Assembly: GCF_000014805.1 (NCBI RefSeq)
Contig: NC_008570.1
Location: forward strand, 4,019,501 to 4,083,500
Direction of reading: 5' to 3'
Length of the DNA stretch: 64,000 bases
DNA from: Aeromonas hydrophila subsp. hydrophila ATCC 7966
Lineage (GTDB): Bacteria > Pseudomonadota > Gammaproteobacteria > Enterobacterales > Aeromonadaceae
Shown here: positions 17,153-26,523 of the stretch, one piece after another
Layout: the number at the start of each line of letters is the position of its first letter
Position numbering within the stretch: the stretch's first letter is position 1
Notes under the pieces: generated by a model
Database searches by the model: none
The model's input: the letters and a program-made list of their open reading frames with translations, nothing else
What the model was told of the DNA's origin: nothing
Program-made: the position numbers and the translations under genes

Positions 17153-19219
17153 ATGAAACTGACTCCCCTGTGGCTGGCCCTGTGCGGCCTGCCCGCCCTG
17201 GCCTGCGGCCCGGATGGCTGCGAGACGCCGCTCACCCTGCAACTGACCGCCGCCCAGTGCCACCTGAACGGGCTGCCGTTCCTCTCCCCCGACAACGACA
17301 CCCGCACCAACCTGGCGCTGCTGCTGGCCGATGAGCAGGCCTTCTCGCTGCCCAAGGCGCCGCTGCCGCTGCCCTTCGCCATCGAGGATCTGCTCAACCC
17401 GGCCCTACCCAACCCGACCCAAGCCGAGCCGGCCCCCGCCGGGCCGGATCCCCTGCTGGCGCTGGCCGCCGGTCTCGGTATCGAGCAGAGCACCACCCAG
17501 GCCGCCCTGGAGCGGGCCGCCGGCTGGAGCGAGGGGCGCTGCATCAGCAACAACCCCATCGCGGCCGAAGCCTTCCTGCAGGCGCTGGTCGACACCCCGG
17601 CGCTGGGTGCCGACGAGCGCAGCCAGCTGGCCCGCCAGCGGCTGGCCATGCTGGGCCAGTGCGCCCAGCAGGCCGAAACGGCCACGGCGCCGGAGGACAA
17701 GGCCACGCCGCTGTCGGCCGCCGGCCAGGGCTTTGCCGACTACCTGGCTGCCAGCCGACTCTTCTATCAGGGGGAGTTCGCCCAGGCCGATGCGCTGTTT
17801 GCCGCCCTCGCCGGGCAGGATCAGCCCTGGCTGAAAGAGACGGCGGGTTACATGCGGATCCGGGTCGCCCTCAACCAGTCCCAGCAAAGCGCCTTCGATG
17901 ACTGGGGCACACTGGATCGCAACCAGATTGACCAGGCCGCCGTGCAACGCGCCGAGCAGTTCATCGTCGACTATCGCAGCCGCTACCCAGAGGGGCGCTA
18001 TCTCGACTCCGCCAACGGACTGCTGCGCCGGCTCGCCTGGTTCAAGGGGGATGAGGCGGCGCTGGCCGGCCTGTTCCAGCAGGCGAGCCGCCAGCCGGGC
18101 AACCCGGAGCTGCTCAACGAAATAGACCTCAAGCTGCTGATGCAGCCCGGCTTCACCGGCTCAGCCGCCATGCCGCAGCTGACCCTGGTGCAGGATTTGC
18201 GCCGGCTGCGTTTGCATGAGAGTTGGGACGAGTGGCAACCGCTGCAATCCGGCGAGCTGGTCCAGCAGAGCGCCCAGTTTGCCAGCAACCCGGCCTGGCT
18301 CTCCTACCTGCAGCAGGCCGAGCGCTACTATCTGGCCAAGGATTATGCCGCCGTCATCGCCGCCGCTCCCGCCCTCGGCAAGGGACCACTCGACAACCTG
18401 GCGTTCAGCCAGCAGGTGCTCAAGGGCATGGCGCTGGCGGCCAGTCAGGCGCTGCCCGAGGCGGAGCAGCAGTGGCGCGCCCTGCTCGCCAGCCAGCCCA
18501 CCCCCTTGCAGGATCAGCTGCTGCAGCTGGCGCTGGCCATGACCCTGGAGCGGGCCGGCCGGCTGGAGCAGGTGTTCGCCAAGGAGAGCCCCATCCAGAG
18601 CGATCACTACCGCATTCCGCTGCTGGAGTACGTGGCACCGGCCCCGCTGCTGCGCCGCATGGTGCAGGATGAGCAGGCCTCCGACACCCTGCGCCAGCGC
18701 GCCGGCCACACCCTGCGCTACAAGCAGCTGACCCACGGCGACTACCGGGGCTTCCTGCAGGATCTGGCGCTGGCCCCGCTGGCCGCCCCGTTTGACTGGC
18801 AAGGGAGCCAGGAGTATCAGTGCCCGGCGCTCACGGCGGTGGTCACCACCCTGGCGGACAACCCCAAATCCCCCAAGGCACTCAACTGCCTCGGCGAGTT
18901 TTTCCTGAGCCAGGGGCTGGACTGGGATCCGCTCCTGCAGCGGCCGGGCGCCGACACCCTGGCGGGCAGCCGGGATCTGTTTGCCGGCCAGCAGCGCAGC
19001 CGGCTCGACTGGTATCAACAGGTGATCACCAGCCCCAAGGCCGCCAAGGAGGAGAAGGCCTACGCCCTCTACCGCGCCATCAACTGTTACGCCCCGAGCG
19101 GCAACAACAGCTGCGGCAGCCAGGAGATCCCCCTAAGCCAGCGCAAGGGCTGGTTCAACACCCTCAAACGCCAGTACGGAACGAGCCAGTGGGCCAAGCA
19201 GCTCAAATATTACTGGTGA
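17153..19219 (+). CDS. Large exported protein with helical repeats, unknown function
   Basis: A 688-residue protein starting at the ATG at 17153, which opens a signal peptide (MKLTPLWLALCGLPALAC). An in-frame ATG 60 bases upstream would add a non-signal extension. The cleavage region ALA-C is followed by a Cys-rich start (CGPDGCETPL), so it is secreted and possibly disulfide-bonded. The rest is Ala/Leu/Gln-rich with TPR/Sel1-like helical pairs (for example FYQGEFAQADALFAALAG) and ends with four more Cys and an aromatic tail. Its stop overlaps the next start by one base, so the two are translationally coupled. The role is unknown. Confidence 0.7.
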   Translation: MKLTPLWLALCGLPALACGPDGCETPLTLQLTAAQCHLNGLPFLSPDNDTRTNLALLLADEQAFSLPKAPLPLPFAIEDLLNPALPNPTQAEPAPAGPDPLLALAAGLGIEQSTTQAALERAAGWSEGRCISNNPIAAEAFLQALVDTPALGADERSQLARQRLAMLGQCAQQAETATAPEDKATPLSAAGQGFADYLAASRLFYQGEFAQADALFAALAGQDQPWLKETAGYMRIRVALNQSQQSAFDDWGTLDRNQIDQAAVQRAEQFIVDYRSRYPEGRYLDSANGLLRRLAWFKGDEAALAGLFQQASRQPGNPELLNEIDLKLLMQPGFTGSAAMPQLTLVQDLRRLRLHESWDEWQPLQSGELVQQSAQFASNPAWLSYLQQAERYYLAKDYAAVIAAAPALGKGPLDNLAFSQQVLKGMALAASQALPEAEQQWRALLASQPTPLQDQLLQLALAMTLERAGRLEQVFAKESPIQSDHYRIPLLEYVAPAPLLRRMVQDEQASDTLRQRAGHTLRYKQLTHGDYRGFLQDLALAPLAAPFDWQGSQEYQCPALTAVVTTLADNPKSPKALNCLGEFFLSQGLDWDPLLQRPGADTLAGSRDLFAGQQRSRLDWYQQVITSPKAAKEEKAYALYRAINCYAPSGNNSCGSQEIPLSQRKGWFNTLKRQYGTSQWAKQLKYYW

Positions 19220-19914
19220 TGCTGGCGCTGCTGGGCGCCGAGACCAGCGCCGCCGTCGAGGCGAGCCACTACCGCCAGTTCTGGCTGTGGGCCGGGGTCA
19301 GGCCCCAGCCGGTGCTGCAACAGGCCGAGCGGCTCTATCTGCATCAGGGGGAGATAGGCCCGCTCGATGCGCGCCAGCCCGTGCGCTTTCAGGGGCAGGG
19401 CATAGCGCCGAGCAAGCTGCCGGTAAAGGAGCTCTGGCTCGCCTACCGGGTAGAGCGGCTCGACTGGGATGAGGCCCTGCTCAAGAACCTGACCAACCAG
19501 CTGGCGGCCTGGCAGCGCAAGGGCAATGGGGTGCGCGGCGTCCAGATCGATTTTGATGCCCGCACCCACCGGCTGGCGGACTATGGCGACTTCCTGCGCC
19601 AGCTCCGTCGCCAGCTGCCCGCCGACTGCGCCATCAGCATCACCGGCCTGCTGGACTGGACCCGCACCGGCGATGTGACGACCCTCAACGCCCTTGCCGG
19701 CGTGGTCGACGAGCTGGTGGTACAGACCTATCGCGGCCGCCGCACCGAGCCGGGCTACGCCCGCTACTTGCAGGCGCTGACGCGGCTGACCCTGCCTTTC
19801 AAGGTAGGGCTGGTGCAGGGAGGCGAGTGGGATCCAACGTGGGAGAGCAGACTGGCCGATTCGGCTGCCTATCGCGGTGCGGTGGTGTTTCTCATCAACC
19901 CGCCAGGTGCCTAA
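19219..19914 (+). CDS. DUF3142-type protein
   Basis: A 231-residue protein whose ATG shares one base with the stop of the preceding gene (TGATG), so translation is coupled. It opens with a short hydrophobic segment (MLALLGAETSAAVEAS) that may be a signal peptide. QIDFDARTHRLADYGDFLRQ and SITGLLDWTRTGD look like strands of a TIM-barrel-like glycosidase fold, as expected for DUF3142. DELVVQTYRGRR and FKVGLVQGGEWDP are further conserved-looking blocks. Function unknown; the tight link to the 688-aa exported protein suggests they act together in the periplasm. Confidence 0.7.
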   Translation: MLALLGAETSAAVEASHYRQFWLWAGVRPQPVLQQAERLYLHQGEIGPLDARQPVRFQGQGIAPSKLPVKELWLAYRVERLDWDEALLKNLTNQLAAWQRKGNGVRGVQIDFDARTHRLADYGDFLRQLRRQLPADCAISITGLLDWTRTGDVTTLNALAGVVDELVVQTYRGRRTEPGYARYLQALTRLTLPFKVGLVQGGEWDPTWESRLADSAAYRGAVVFLINPPGA

Positions 19915-20024
19915 CGCCGGGGAGGAATTGACCGCCCCCAGGCTGGCGTCGAGCGTGGTAGCTCTTTGACTCCGGCAACATGCCATACTTGTCCGTACCC
20001 TGAACCAGCCAAGGAGCGCCAAGG

Positions 20025-21650
20025 ATGCAGATCCTCCTGATCGAAGATGATGCCATGCTCAGCACGGCCCTCTCCCGAGGACTGAATGAGCAGGGGATCA
20101 CCCCGGCCCAGCTGACCCACTGCAAGGAGCTGGCGACCCTGCCTACCCTGCTGCGCCAGCAGTCGTTCGATGTGGTCATCTGCCGCCAGTACCACCATCA
20201 GGCCCGTGAGGGGGTGCGCTTGCTGCAGGAGGCCCACTATCTGGGTCTGCTCGAACCGGGCTGCGTGCTGCTGCTGCTGGACGAGGATCACGATCAGCTG
20301 CAGTTTCCCCCTTCCGACCTCTACTTTCCGTTGCTGCTGCCCATGCCGTTCACCGCCGATCAGCTCACCGCCAGTCTGCGCGAACTGGTGCAGCTGACCG
20401 GGCTGACCCGCACCCTGCCCGCCCCGATGAAGCTCAGGGAGTGGCAGGTCAGCTGCGCCCTGTGCGAGGACCTGCTCTATCAACAGCAGAAGTACCGGGA
20501 GCTGGGGCCGCTGCTGGACCGGATCAAGGGCTACATGCTGCTGCAGCAGCAGGATCACTTTCACGCCGCCCAGCACTACGCGGTCTGCACCACGGAGCAC
20601 GATGCCTGGTGGCCGCGCAAGGGGTTGATCCACGCTCTGCTGGGGCTGAACAAACTGGAAAGTGCGCGCAAGGATCTGGCCCGCAACCGGGAACGGCTGC
20701 CAGCCCCCCTGCAACTGGAACTGGCGCTGGCCTGTCTGCTGCACGAGCGGCAGTGGGAAGGAGCCTGGGACGTGCTCACCCTGCTGCTGCAAAAGCAGGC
20801 CTGGCAACCGGAGTGGCGCCAGGCGGCCATTCTGCTGGCGCTGCTGCTCAAGGACGAGGGCAAGGCGCTGGAGCAGGCCAACGCCCTCAGCCTGCGCTTC
20901 TTCGGCGATCACAAATTCCGGGTGTCCATCGATAACTTCATCCTCAATGCCAGCCTGGCGGTGCTCTGGCACTACCCGAGCGCCGCCCGGATCAGTGCCT
21001 TGCAGCAGGAGTATCGCTACCTCAGCCAGGCGGTGACCCTGCGGGCCCACGAGGAGGCCCTGCTCAAGGCGCTGATGCTGAGCCTGGACTACCGCTTCGA
21101 CGAGGCCCTGGTACTGCTCGCCAAGCACCCACCGGAGAGCGCACGGGATCACCACCTCAACCAGCTGCTCGGCTTTGCCGTCAGCCAGTTCTGCGGCCTG
21201 CCCCACCACGCCCAGCGCTACCTGAGCCAGCTCAGCCAGTATCAGGCCAGGGTCGCCCCGGCCCCGCTGGTGCAGCAGCTGTTCAAGCAGGTCATCGGCG
21301 ATTTCATGAAACAGCTGGAGCGGCGCGAGCTGCGGCTGACCTACCTGCGCCAGGAGCGGCAGCGGGCCAGCGCGGCGGGCCAGCACCAGCTGGCCGTGCA
21401 GTATGCGCTGACCCTGCAGGAGGAGTTCCCCGCCCTGCCCGGCGATGCCTGGCAACTGCTGGAGCTGCTGCAACTGTGCTGGCCGGCCGGCATGGCCGCC
21501 CCCAGGGTGGCCCTGCTGGTGGATCGGCTGGAGCGACGCCTCAACCACAGCGCCTCCTTCATGGAGCACCACGCCGAGGAGTACCACAAGACCCTGCTGC
21601 AGATCCGCTCCCACCTCAATCCCCGCCTACCTACCACGCCCCCCAACTAG
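20025..21650 (+). CDS. Degenerate receiver domain fused to TPR-like repeats
   Basis: A 541-residue cytoplasmic protein. Residues 1-125 have the shape of a CheY-type receiver (MQILLIEDDAMLSTALSRGL gives the acidic pair), but the phospho-acceptor position reads FDVVICRQYHH with no Asp, and the usual Lys before Pro-Phe is Met (LLPMPFTADQL). It is therefore a pseudo-receiver. The rest, about 130-530, is a TPR/Sel1-like helical array with no DNA-binding or enzymatic domain. No kinase gene is adjacent. Architecture resembles VieB-like proteins, but this is by general layout only. It probably works as a protein-binding scaffold. Confidence 0.8.
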   Translation: MQILLIEDDAMLSTALSRGLNEQGITPAQLTHCKELATLPTLLRQQSFDVVICRQYHHQAREGVRLLQEAHYLGLLEPGCVLLLLDEDHDQLQFPPSDLYFPLLLPMPFTADQLTASLRELVQLTGLTRTLPAPMKLREWQVSCALCEDLLYQQQKYRELGPLLDRIKGYMLLQQQDHFHAAQHYAVCTTEHDAWWPRKGLIHALLGLNKLESARKDLARNRERLPAPLQLELALACLLHERQWEGAWDVLTLLLQKQAWQPEWRQAAILLALLLKDEGKALEQANALSLRFFGDHKFRVSIDNFILNASLAVLWHYPSAARISALQQEYRYLSQAVTLRAHEEALLKALMLSLDYRFDEALVLLAKHPPESARDHHLNQLLGFAVSQFCGLPHHAQRYLSQLSQYQARVAPAPLVQQLFKQVIGDFMKQLERRELRLTYLRQERQRASAAGQHQLAVQYALTLQEEFPALPGDAWQLLELLQLCWPAGMAAPRVALLVDRLERRLNHSASFMEHHAEEYHKTLLQIRSHLNPRLPTTPPN

Positions 21651-21670
21651 GCCCGGTCAGCCGGGCGAGG

Positions 21671-22984
21671 TTACAGCAGCCCGCGCACCAGGATGCCGGC
21701 GATCAGCAGCGGCGCCACCAGCCGCCAGCACCAGAGCAGGCAGCCACGCAGCAGCGGCGACAGGCCATCAGGCAGCACGGACTCACCCAGTCGCCAGCCC
21801 AGCAGCAGGGTCAGCACCAGGCCGAACAGCGGCATCATCAGGTTGGAGGTGAGGTAGTCCAGCAGATCGAAGATGGTCTTGCCGAACAGGGTCAGCTCGC
21901 TCCAGGGCCCGAACGACAGGCTGACCGGAATGCCGGACGCCATGATCAGCAGGGTCAGCACCCGGCAGGCACCGCGCCGCGACCAGCCCCACTCCTCGGT
22001 GGTGAAGCGCACCAGGTGCTCCAGCATGGAGATGGAGGAGGAGAGCGCCGCCACCAAGAGCAGCAGGAAGAACACCACCGCCAGCCCCTGGCCGAACGGC
22101 AGATGGTTGAACACCGCCGGCATGGTCATAAAGGTGAGCCCTGGCCCGGCAGTCGGGTCAATACCGGTAGAGGCCAGCACCGGGAAGATCATCAACCCCG
22201 CCAGCACCGAGATAAGGCTCGCCAGCGTCACGACCCAGACGCCGGAGCGCAGCACGCCCTCGCTGCTGGGCAGATAGGCGCCATAAGTGGTGTGCACGCC
22301 AAGCCCGATGGAGAGGGAGAAGAAGGCCAGTCCCAGCGCGTCCAGCACGCCCTGGCCGGTCAGCATGGAAAAGTCCGGCAGCAGGAACTGGCGCACCCCG
22401 GCCATGGCGCCGGGCATGGAGAGGCCAGTCACCACCAGCAGCATCATCATCACGAATAGGGCTGGCATCATCCAGCGCAGCGCCCGCTCCACCCCCTTCT
22501 GCAGGCCCCCCTGCACGAACCACCAGGTGAGCCCGGCAAACACCAGATGGGTCAACACCGGCCACCAGGGGTGGCTGACATAGCCGTTGAACAAGGCGGT
22601 CAGCGCCGCGCCCTCGCTCAGGTTGAGCTGCCCGCTCACCGCCAGCGCCGCGTAACCCACGGTCCAGCCGCCCACCACGCTGTAGAAGCTGTAGATGAAG
22701 AAGCCACACAGGATCCCCATATACCCCATCCAGCGCCAGTTCGGCCCCACCAGCTTGTGGAAGGCACCGAGCACCCCGCGCTGGCTGCGACTGCCGAGCA
22801 GGGTCTCACCCACCAGCACGGCCACCCCCAGGGTGAAGCTGAACAGCAGAAACATCAGCAGGAAGGCACCGCCGCCGTTGGTGGCCGTCACATAGGGAAA
22901 CTTCCAGATGGCGCCAAGGCCGATCGCCGAACCGGCGGCTGCCAGCACATGACCGATACGGGAAGACCACTGAACCTGGCTCAT
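21671..22984 (-). CDS. Neurotransmitter:sodium symporter family transporter (copy 1)
   Basis: A 437-residue Na+-dependent symporter with about 11-12 TM segments. The NSS TM1 motif GSAIGLGAIWKFPYVTATNG is present, and SIGLGVHTTYGAYLPSS corresponds to the TM6 region. ATG at 22984 follows CGGAGG; the longer frame from 23086 is not supported. NSS proteins in bacteria take up amino acids such as tryptophan, tyrosine or methionine. A paralogue of exactly the same length lies 1.2 kb away beyond a solute-binding protein gene. Substrate unknown. Confidence 0.9.
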   Translation of the reverse strand: MSQVQWSSRIGHVLAAAGSAIGLGAIWKFPYVTATNGGGAFLLMFLLFSFTLGVAVLVGETLLGSRSQRGVLGAFHKLVGPNWRWMGYMGILCGFFIYSFYSVVGGWTVGYAALAVSGQLNLSEGAALTALFNGYVSHPWWPVLTHLVFAGLTWWFVQGGLQKGVERALRWMMPALFVMMMLLVVTGLSMPGAMAGVRQFLLPDFSMLTGQGVLDALGLAFFSLSIGLGVHTTYGAYLPSSEGVLRSGVWVVTLASLISVLAGLMIFPVLASTGIDPTAGPGLTFMTMPAVFNHLPFGQGLAVVFFLLLLVAALSSSISMLEHLVRFTTEEWGWSRRGACRVLTLLIMASGIPVSLSFGPWSELTLFGKTIFDLLDYLTSNLMMPLFGLVLTLLLGWRLGESVLPDGLSPLLRGCLLWCWRLVAPLLIAGILVRGLL

Positions 22985-23438
22985 ACAACCTCCGGGCAAG
23001 ACAACATCACATCGATACTCCATGGGTAACCGCGCTGGGCGGGGCAACAAAAAAGGCCGCCTGGTGGCGACCTTTGCAATGAACATTCAGACAAACTGCG
23101 CGTGCAAGGTCACCTCTCTTGCGAGCTAAAAAATCGACCGAACAGGGCAACGCGACGTGACATGAATAATCTGATCTGAATGCTGAAAAGGGATCACAGC
23201 CTAAACCATGGAAAGAAAAATTGACACAACATGGCCAAACTTTTTTTCATGTGGCCAAAAAAATCTTGTTTTCACCCGGCCGGCGCCAAAAATCAGCGCC
23301 GTAGCCTCCTCGCCCACGGCCTTGAACGATAATAGTCTTAGCTTGGACGGGGTCGACATGACCGATGGGACCGACCTGCCCTGCCACTCCCTTGCGCAAC
23401 ATGGATGTACCGACGTGACGCACCTGACCGGATACTGG
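22985..23438. other. Regulatory region between transporter 1 and binding protein
   Basis: About 450 bases serving divergent genes. Close to the transporter is a weak hairpin (about 23050-23076). At 23223-23263 the motif TGGCCAAA occurs twice, 19 bases apart, in an AT-rich stretch next to TTGACA, and could be a regulator site. Several in-frame ATGs precede the chosen start of the binding protein, but none opens a signal peptide. No complete gene is visible. Confidence 0.4.
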
Positions 23439-24155
23439 ATGAAATGGCTGCTGCCCTGGCTACTGTTGCCCGGACTGGCGCAGGCCACGCAACCCCCGCT
23501 GACCCTGCTCAGCCACGAGCTGCCCCCCTTTACCCACACCAGCGACGGCAAGCTCGGCGGGCTGGCGGTGCAACTGGTGCAGGAGGCCCAGCAGGAGATG
23601 GGGGTCGACTACCCCATCAAGATCTATCCCTTGAAGCGGGCGCTGGCGCTGACCCGGGTCGAGCCCGGCTTCGCCCTGTTCGTCATTCTGCGCACGCCCC
23701 AGCGGGAGCCCCAGTTCAAGTGGGTAGGGCCGCTGTTTCTGAACCGGGTGGTGATCTACCAGACCAGGGGCAGCCAGCCACTGACCGATCTGGCTCAGCT
23801 GCGCCAGCTGGCGCGGGTCGGCGTGCTGCTCGGCAATGCCGATGACGAGCTGCTCACCCGCGAGGGCTACACCAACCTGGTGCGCTGCCAGACCATAGAA
23901 GACGCCATCGAACGACTGATGCTCGGCAAGATAGACGCCTTCCCCATGGGGGAGCAGATCATGCCGGCCATCCTGGCCAAGATGAAGTTCTCCCCCCGCA
24001 GCGTGGTGAACTCCGGGCTGCTGCTGCAGGAGAACTGGCTCTACATCGTCTTCTCGAAGAGCGAGGATGACGCCGTGATCGCCCGCTGGCAGGCGGCCAT
24101 CGACAAGGTCAGAGACCGGCACCAGCAGGCGCAGCAGCCCATCCGCCAACCCTGA
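23439..24155 (+). CDS. Periplasmic solute-binding protein (family 3-like)
   Basis: A 238-residue protein. The ATG at 23439 opens a signal peptide (MKWLLPWLLLPGLAQA), so this start is preferred over the longer frame from 23208. The body follows SBP family 3 order: ELPPFTHTSDGKLGGLAVQL after strand 1, ARVGVLLGNADDELL in the second lobe and IEDAIERLMLGKIDAFPMGE before the last strands. No ABC permease or ATPase lies nearby. Its stop abuts the stop of the convergent transporter gene with no spacing. It may be a solute sensor for one of the two flanking symporters, which is inference. Confidence 0.8.
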   Translation: MKWLLPWLLLPGLAQATQPPLTLLSHELPPFTHTSDGKLGGLAVQLVQEAQQEMGVDYPIKIYPLKRALALTRVEPGFALFVILRTPQREPQFKWVGPLFLNRVVIYQTRGSQPLTDLAQLRQLARVGVLLGNADDELLTREGYTNLVRCQTIEDAIERLMLGKIDAFPMGEQIMPAILAKMKFSPRSVVNSGLLLQENWLYIVFSKSEDDAVIARWQAAIDKVRDRHQQAQQPIRQP

Positions 24156-25469
24156 TTACACCAGCCCGCGCACCAGGATGCCGCCGATCAGCAGCGGCGC
24201 CAGCCAGCGCCAGCAACCCATCACCAGGGTACGCCAGTGCAGCGCCAGCCCGGCGGGCAGCGCCTGACGACCCAGTTTCCAACCCAGCAGCAGGGTGAGC
24301 GCCAAGCCGAACATGGGCATCATCAGGTTGGAGGTGACGAAATCGAGCAGCTCGAAGATGTTCTTGCCAAACAGGGTCACCTGCGCCCAGGGCCCGAACG
24401 ACAGGCTGACCGGAATCCCCCCTGCCATCACCAGCGCGGTGATGAGGCCGCAGGCGGCCCGCCGTGACCAGCCCAGGCTCTCGCTGACGAAACACTGCAG
24501 GTGTTCCAGCAGCGAGATGGCCGATGACAGCGCCGCCACCACCAGCAAGGCGAAGAACACCACCGCCAGCCCCTGGCCGAACGGCAACTGCTGGAACACC
24601 GCCGGCATGGTCATGAAGGTGAGCCCCGGACCGGAGGCGGGATCGATGCCGGTCGCCGCCAGCACCGGGAAGATCATCAAGCCCGCCAGCACGGCGATGA
24701 GGCTTGCCAGCAGCACTACCCAGAGGCTGGAGCGGCCGACCCCGTCACTGGAGGGCAGGTAGGCGCCATAGGTGGTGTGAATGCCCAGGCCGATGGAGAG
24801 GGAGAAGAATGCCAGTCCCATGGCGTCGAGCACGCCGGACATGCCGAGCTTGCTGAAATCCGGCATCAGGAAGTGGCGTACCCCGGCCATGGCGTTGGGC
24901 AAGGTAAGGCCGAAGGCCACCAGCATCAGGATCATGATGAACAGGGCCGGCATCATCCAGCGCAGGGTGCGCTCCACCCCCTTCTGCACGCCCCCCTGCA
25001 CGAACCACCAGGTGAGCCCGGCAAACAGCAGGTGGGTCAGCACCGGCCAGAGCGGATCCCCCACATAGTCGTTGAAGCGGGCGGTGAGGGCCGCGCCGTC
25101 GCCGTGCTGCAGACTGCCCGCCAGTGCCATGCCGGTGTAGCCCAGGGTCCAGCCGCCCACCACGCTGTAGAAGCTGTAGATGAGCAGGCTGCTGAGCAGC
25201 CCCATGGCGCCGACCCAGCGCCAGCGCTTGCCCATCAGTGCACCGAAGGCTCCCACCACCCCGCGCCGGCTCAGGCTGCCGAGCAAGGTCTCCCCCATCA
25301 GCACCGCCACCCCCAGGGTGAAGCTGAACAGCAGAAACACCAGCAGGAAGGCGCCGCCGCCGTTGGCGGCCGTCACATAGGGGAACTTCCAGATAGCGCC
25401 GAGACCGACTGCGGAACCGGCGGCGGCCAGGATATAACCGAGCCGGGATGACCATTGGGACTGCTTCAT
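24156..25469 (-). CDS. Neurotransmitter:sodium symporter family transporter (copy 2)
   Basis: A 437-residue NSS symporter nearly colinear with copy 1: GSAVGLGAIWKFPYVTAANG in TM1 and SIGLGIHTTYGAYLPSSDGV in TM6, with most differences in the loops. The ATG at 25469 follows TGGAG. Its last codon abuts the stop of the binding protein. The pair probably arose by duplication, with the binding-protein gene now lodged between the copies. Amino acid substrates may differ; the substrate-contacting residues would need comparison with LeuT. Confidence 0.9.
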   Translation of the reverse strand: MKQSQWSSRLGYILAAAGSAVGLGAIWKFPYVTAANGGGAFLLVFLLFSFTLGVAVLMGETLLGSLSRRGVVGAFGALMGKRWRWVGAMGLLSSLLIYSFYSVVGGWTLGYTGMALAGSLQHGDGAALTARFNDYVGDPLWPVLTHLLFAGLTWWFVQGGVQKGVERTLRWMMPALFIMILMLVAFGLTLPNAMAGVRHFLMPDFSKLGMSGVLDAMGLAFFSLSIGLGIHTTYGAYLPSSDGVGRSSLWVVLLASLIAVLAGLMIFPVLAATGIDPASGPGLTFMTMPAVFQQLPFGQGLAVVFFALLVVAALSSAISLLEHLQCFVSESLGWSRRAACGLITALVMAGGIPVSLSFGPWAQVTLFGKNIFELLDFVTSNLMMPMFGLALTLLLGWKLGRQALPAGLALHWRTLVMGCWRWLAPLLIGGILVRGLV

Positions 25470-25629
25470 AAGAACTCCAACCGTGGGGCCCGCCACAAAG
25501 GGCCCAAAATGACGCTCAGAGTACGGGGGGGGCTGCGCAATCACAACGCCGCTTATCTGGATAAAACGCGTATTATTGGCATCATTGCCTAATTAAATTC
25601 TATTTAACGCGCAATCCTGCCAACAAATA

Positions 25630-25657
25630 AAAACCGGAGCAATTTTGCTCCGGTTTT
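25630..25657. terminator. Terminator after the IPNS-like oxygenase gene
   Basis: A 13-bp stem (AAAACCGGAGCAA) with a 2-nt loop and flanking A/T tracts lies 26 bases beyond the stop codon. Palindromic, so it would also act on transcription from the other side. Confidence 0.9.
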
Positions 25658-25683
25658 ACAGGGTGGTGAACCTGCTTCGGGGA

Positions 25684-26523
25684 CTAGATCACCCCCAGCT
25701 CCCGCAGCCGCTCCATCAGGTAGCTGTGGGCGGTGTGACGCTCGGAGAGCACTACGTCCGGGCGCGGGTGGAGGAACAGCGGCAGGGAGATGCGGGACTT
25801 AGCGGCGCTGCCGCCGGTCGGGTTGATGACGCGGTGGGTGGTGGAGGGGTAATAGCCGTGGGAGGCTTCCTGCAGCATGTCACCGATGTTGATGATGAGG
25901 GTGCCAAAATCGCACGGCACGTCCATCCACTCACCGTCGGAACCCTTCACCTGCAGGCCCGGCTCGTTGGCGGCGGGCAGTATGGTCAGCAGGTTGATGT
26001 CTTCATGGGCGGCGGCGCGGATGGCACCCGGCTCCTCGGTGCCGTCGAACGGCGGGTAGTGCAGCACCCGCAGCAGGGTCTTCTGGCTCTCTTCGATCAT
26101 GGAGGAGAGCGGGCAGCTGTAGTGGGCGGCGATGTCGCTCGGGGTGTACTGCTCGACCCAACCCAGCAGCTCGGCCGCCAGGTTGTTGGCAAGGCGGTAG
26201 TACTCCATCGCCTGCTCTTTCAGCTCGGCCGGCATCTGGCCCCAGGGGTAGAGGTGGAAATACTCCTTGATGTCCTTCTGACTGTGGCCCTTGGCCACCT
26301 CGGACACCGACGGCGGGAAGTAGCCGTCCTGGGTCTCGCGATTGAACAGGAAGTCCTGCTTCTGCTCGCTCATGAAGAAGCGATACCAGTTGTCATAGAT
26401 GGACTGCACCAGCTCTTTCGGGATGGGGTGATTGGTCAGTACCCCGAAGCCGGTGGTCCGCAGGGATTCGGTGAAGCGCTGCGCCGCATCGGGCGAGCGG
26501 TAATCGACGGTCAGGACTTTCAT
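25684..26523 (-). CDS. Isopenicillin N synthase-like 2-oxoglutarate/Fe(II) oxygenase
   Basis: A 279-residue non-haem iron dioxygenase. The iron triad is visible as AAAHEDINLLT (His-x-Asp) and STTHRVINP (distal His), with KSRISLPLFLHP giving the Arg-x-Ser that binds 2-oxoglutarate. The N-terminal DIOX_N segment includes TGFGVLTNHPIPKELVQ. No cluster of biosynthesis genes surrounds it, so an antibiotic role is unlikely; ethylene-forming, flavanone-type and small-molecule hydroxylases share the fold. Substrate unknown. Confidence 0.88.
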   Translation of the reverse strand: MKVLTVDYRSPDAAQRFTESLRTTGFGVLTNHPIPKELVQSIYDNWYRFFMSEQKQDFLFNRETQDGYFPPSVSEVAKGHSQKDIKEYFHLYPWGQMPAELKEQAMEYYRLANNLAAELLGWVEQYTPSDIAAHYSCPLSSMIEESQKTLLRVLHYPPFDGTEEPGAIRAAAHEDINLLTILPAANEPGLQVKGSDGEWMDVPCDFGTLIINIGDMLQEASHGYYPSTTHRVINPTGGSAAKSRISLPLFLHPRPDVVLSERHTAHSYLMERLRELGVI

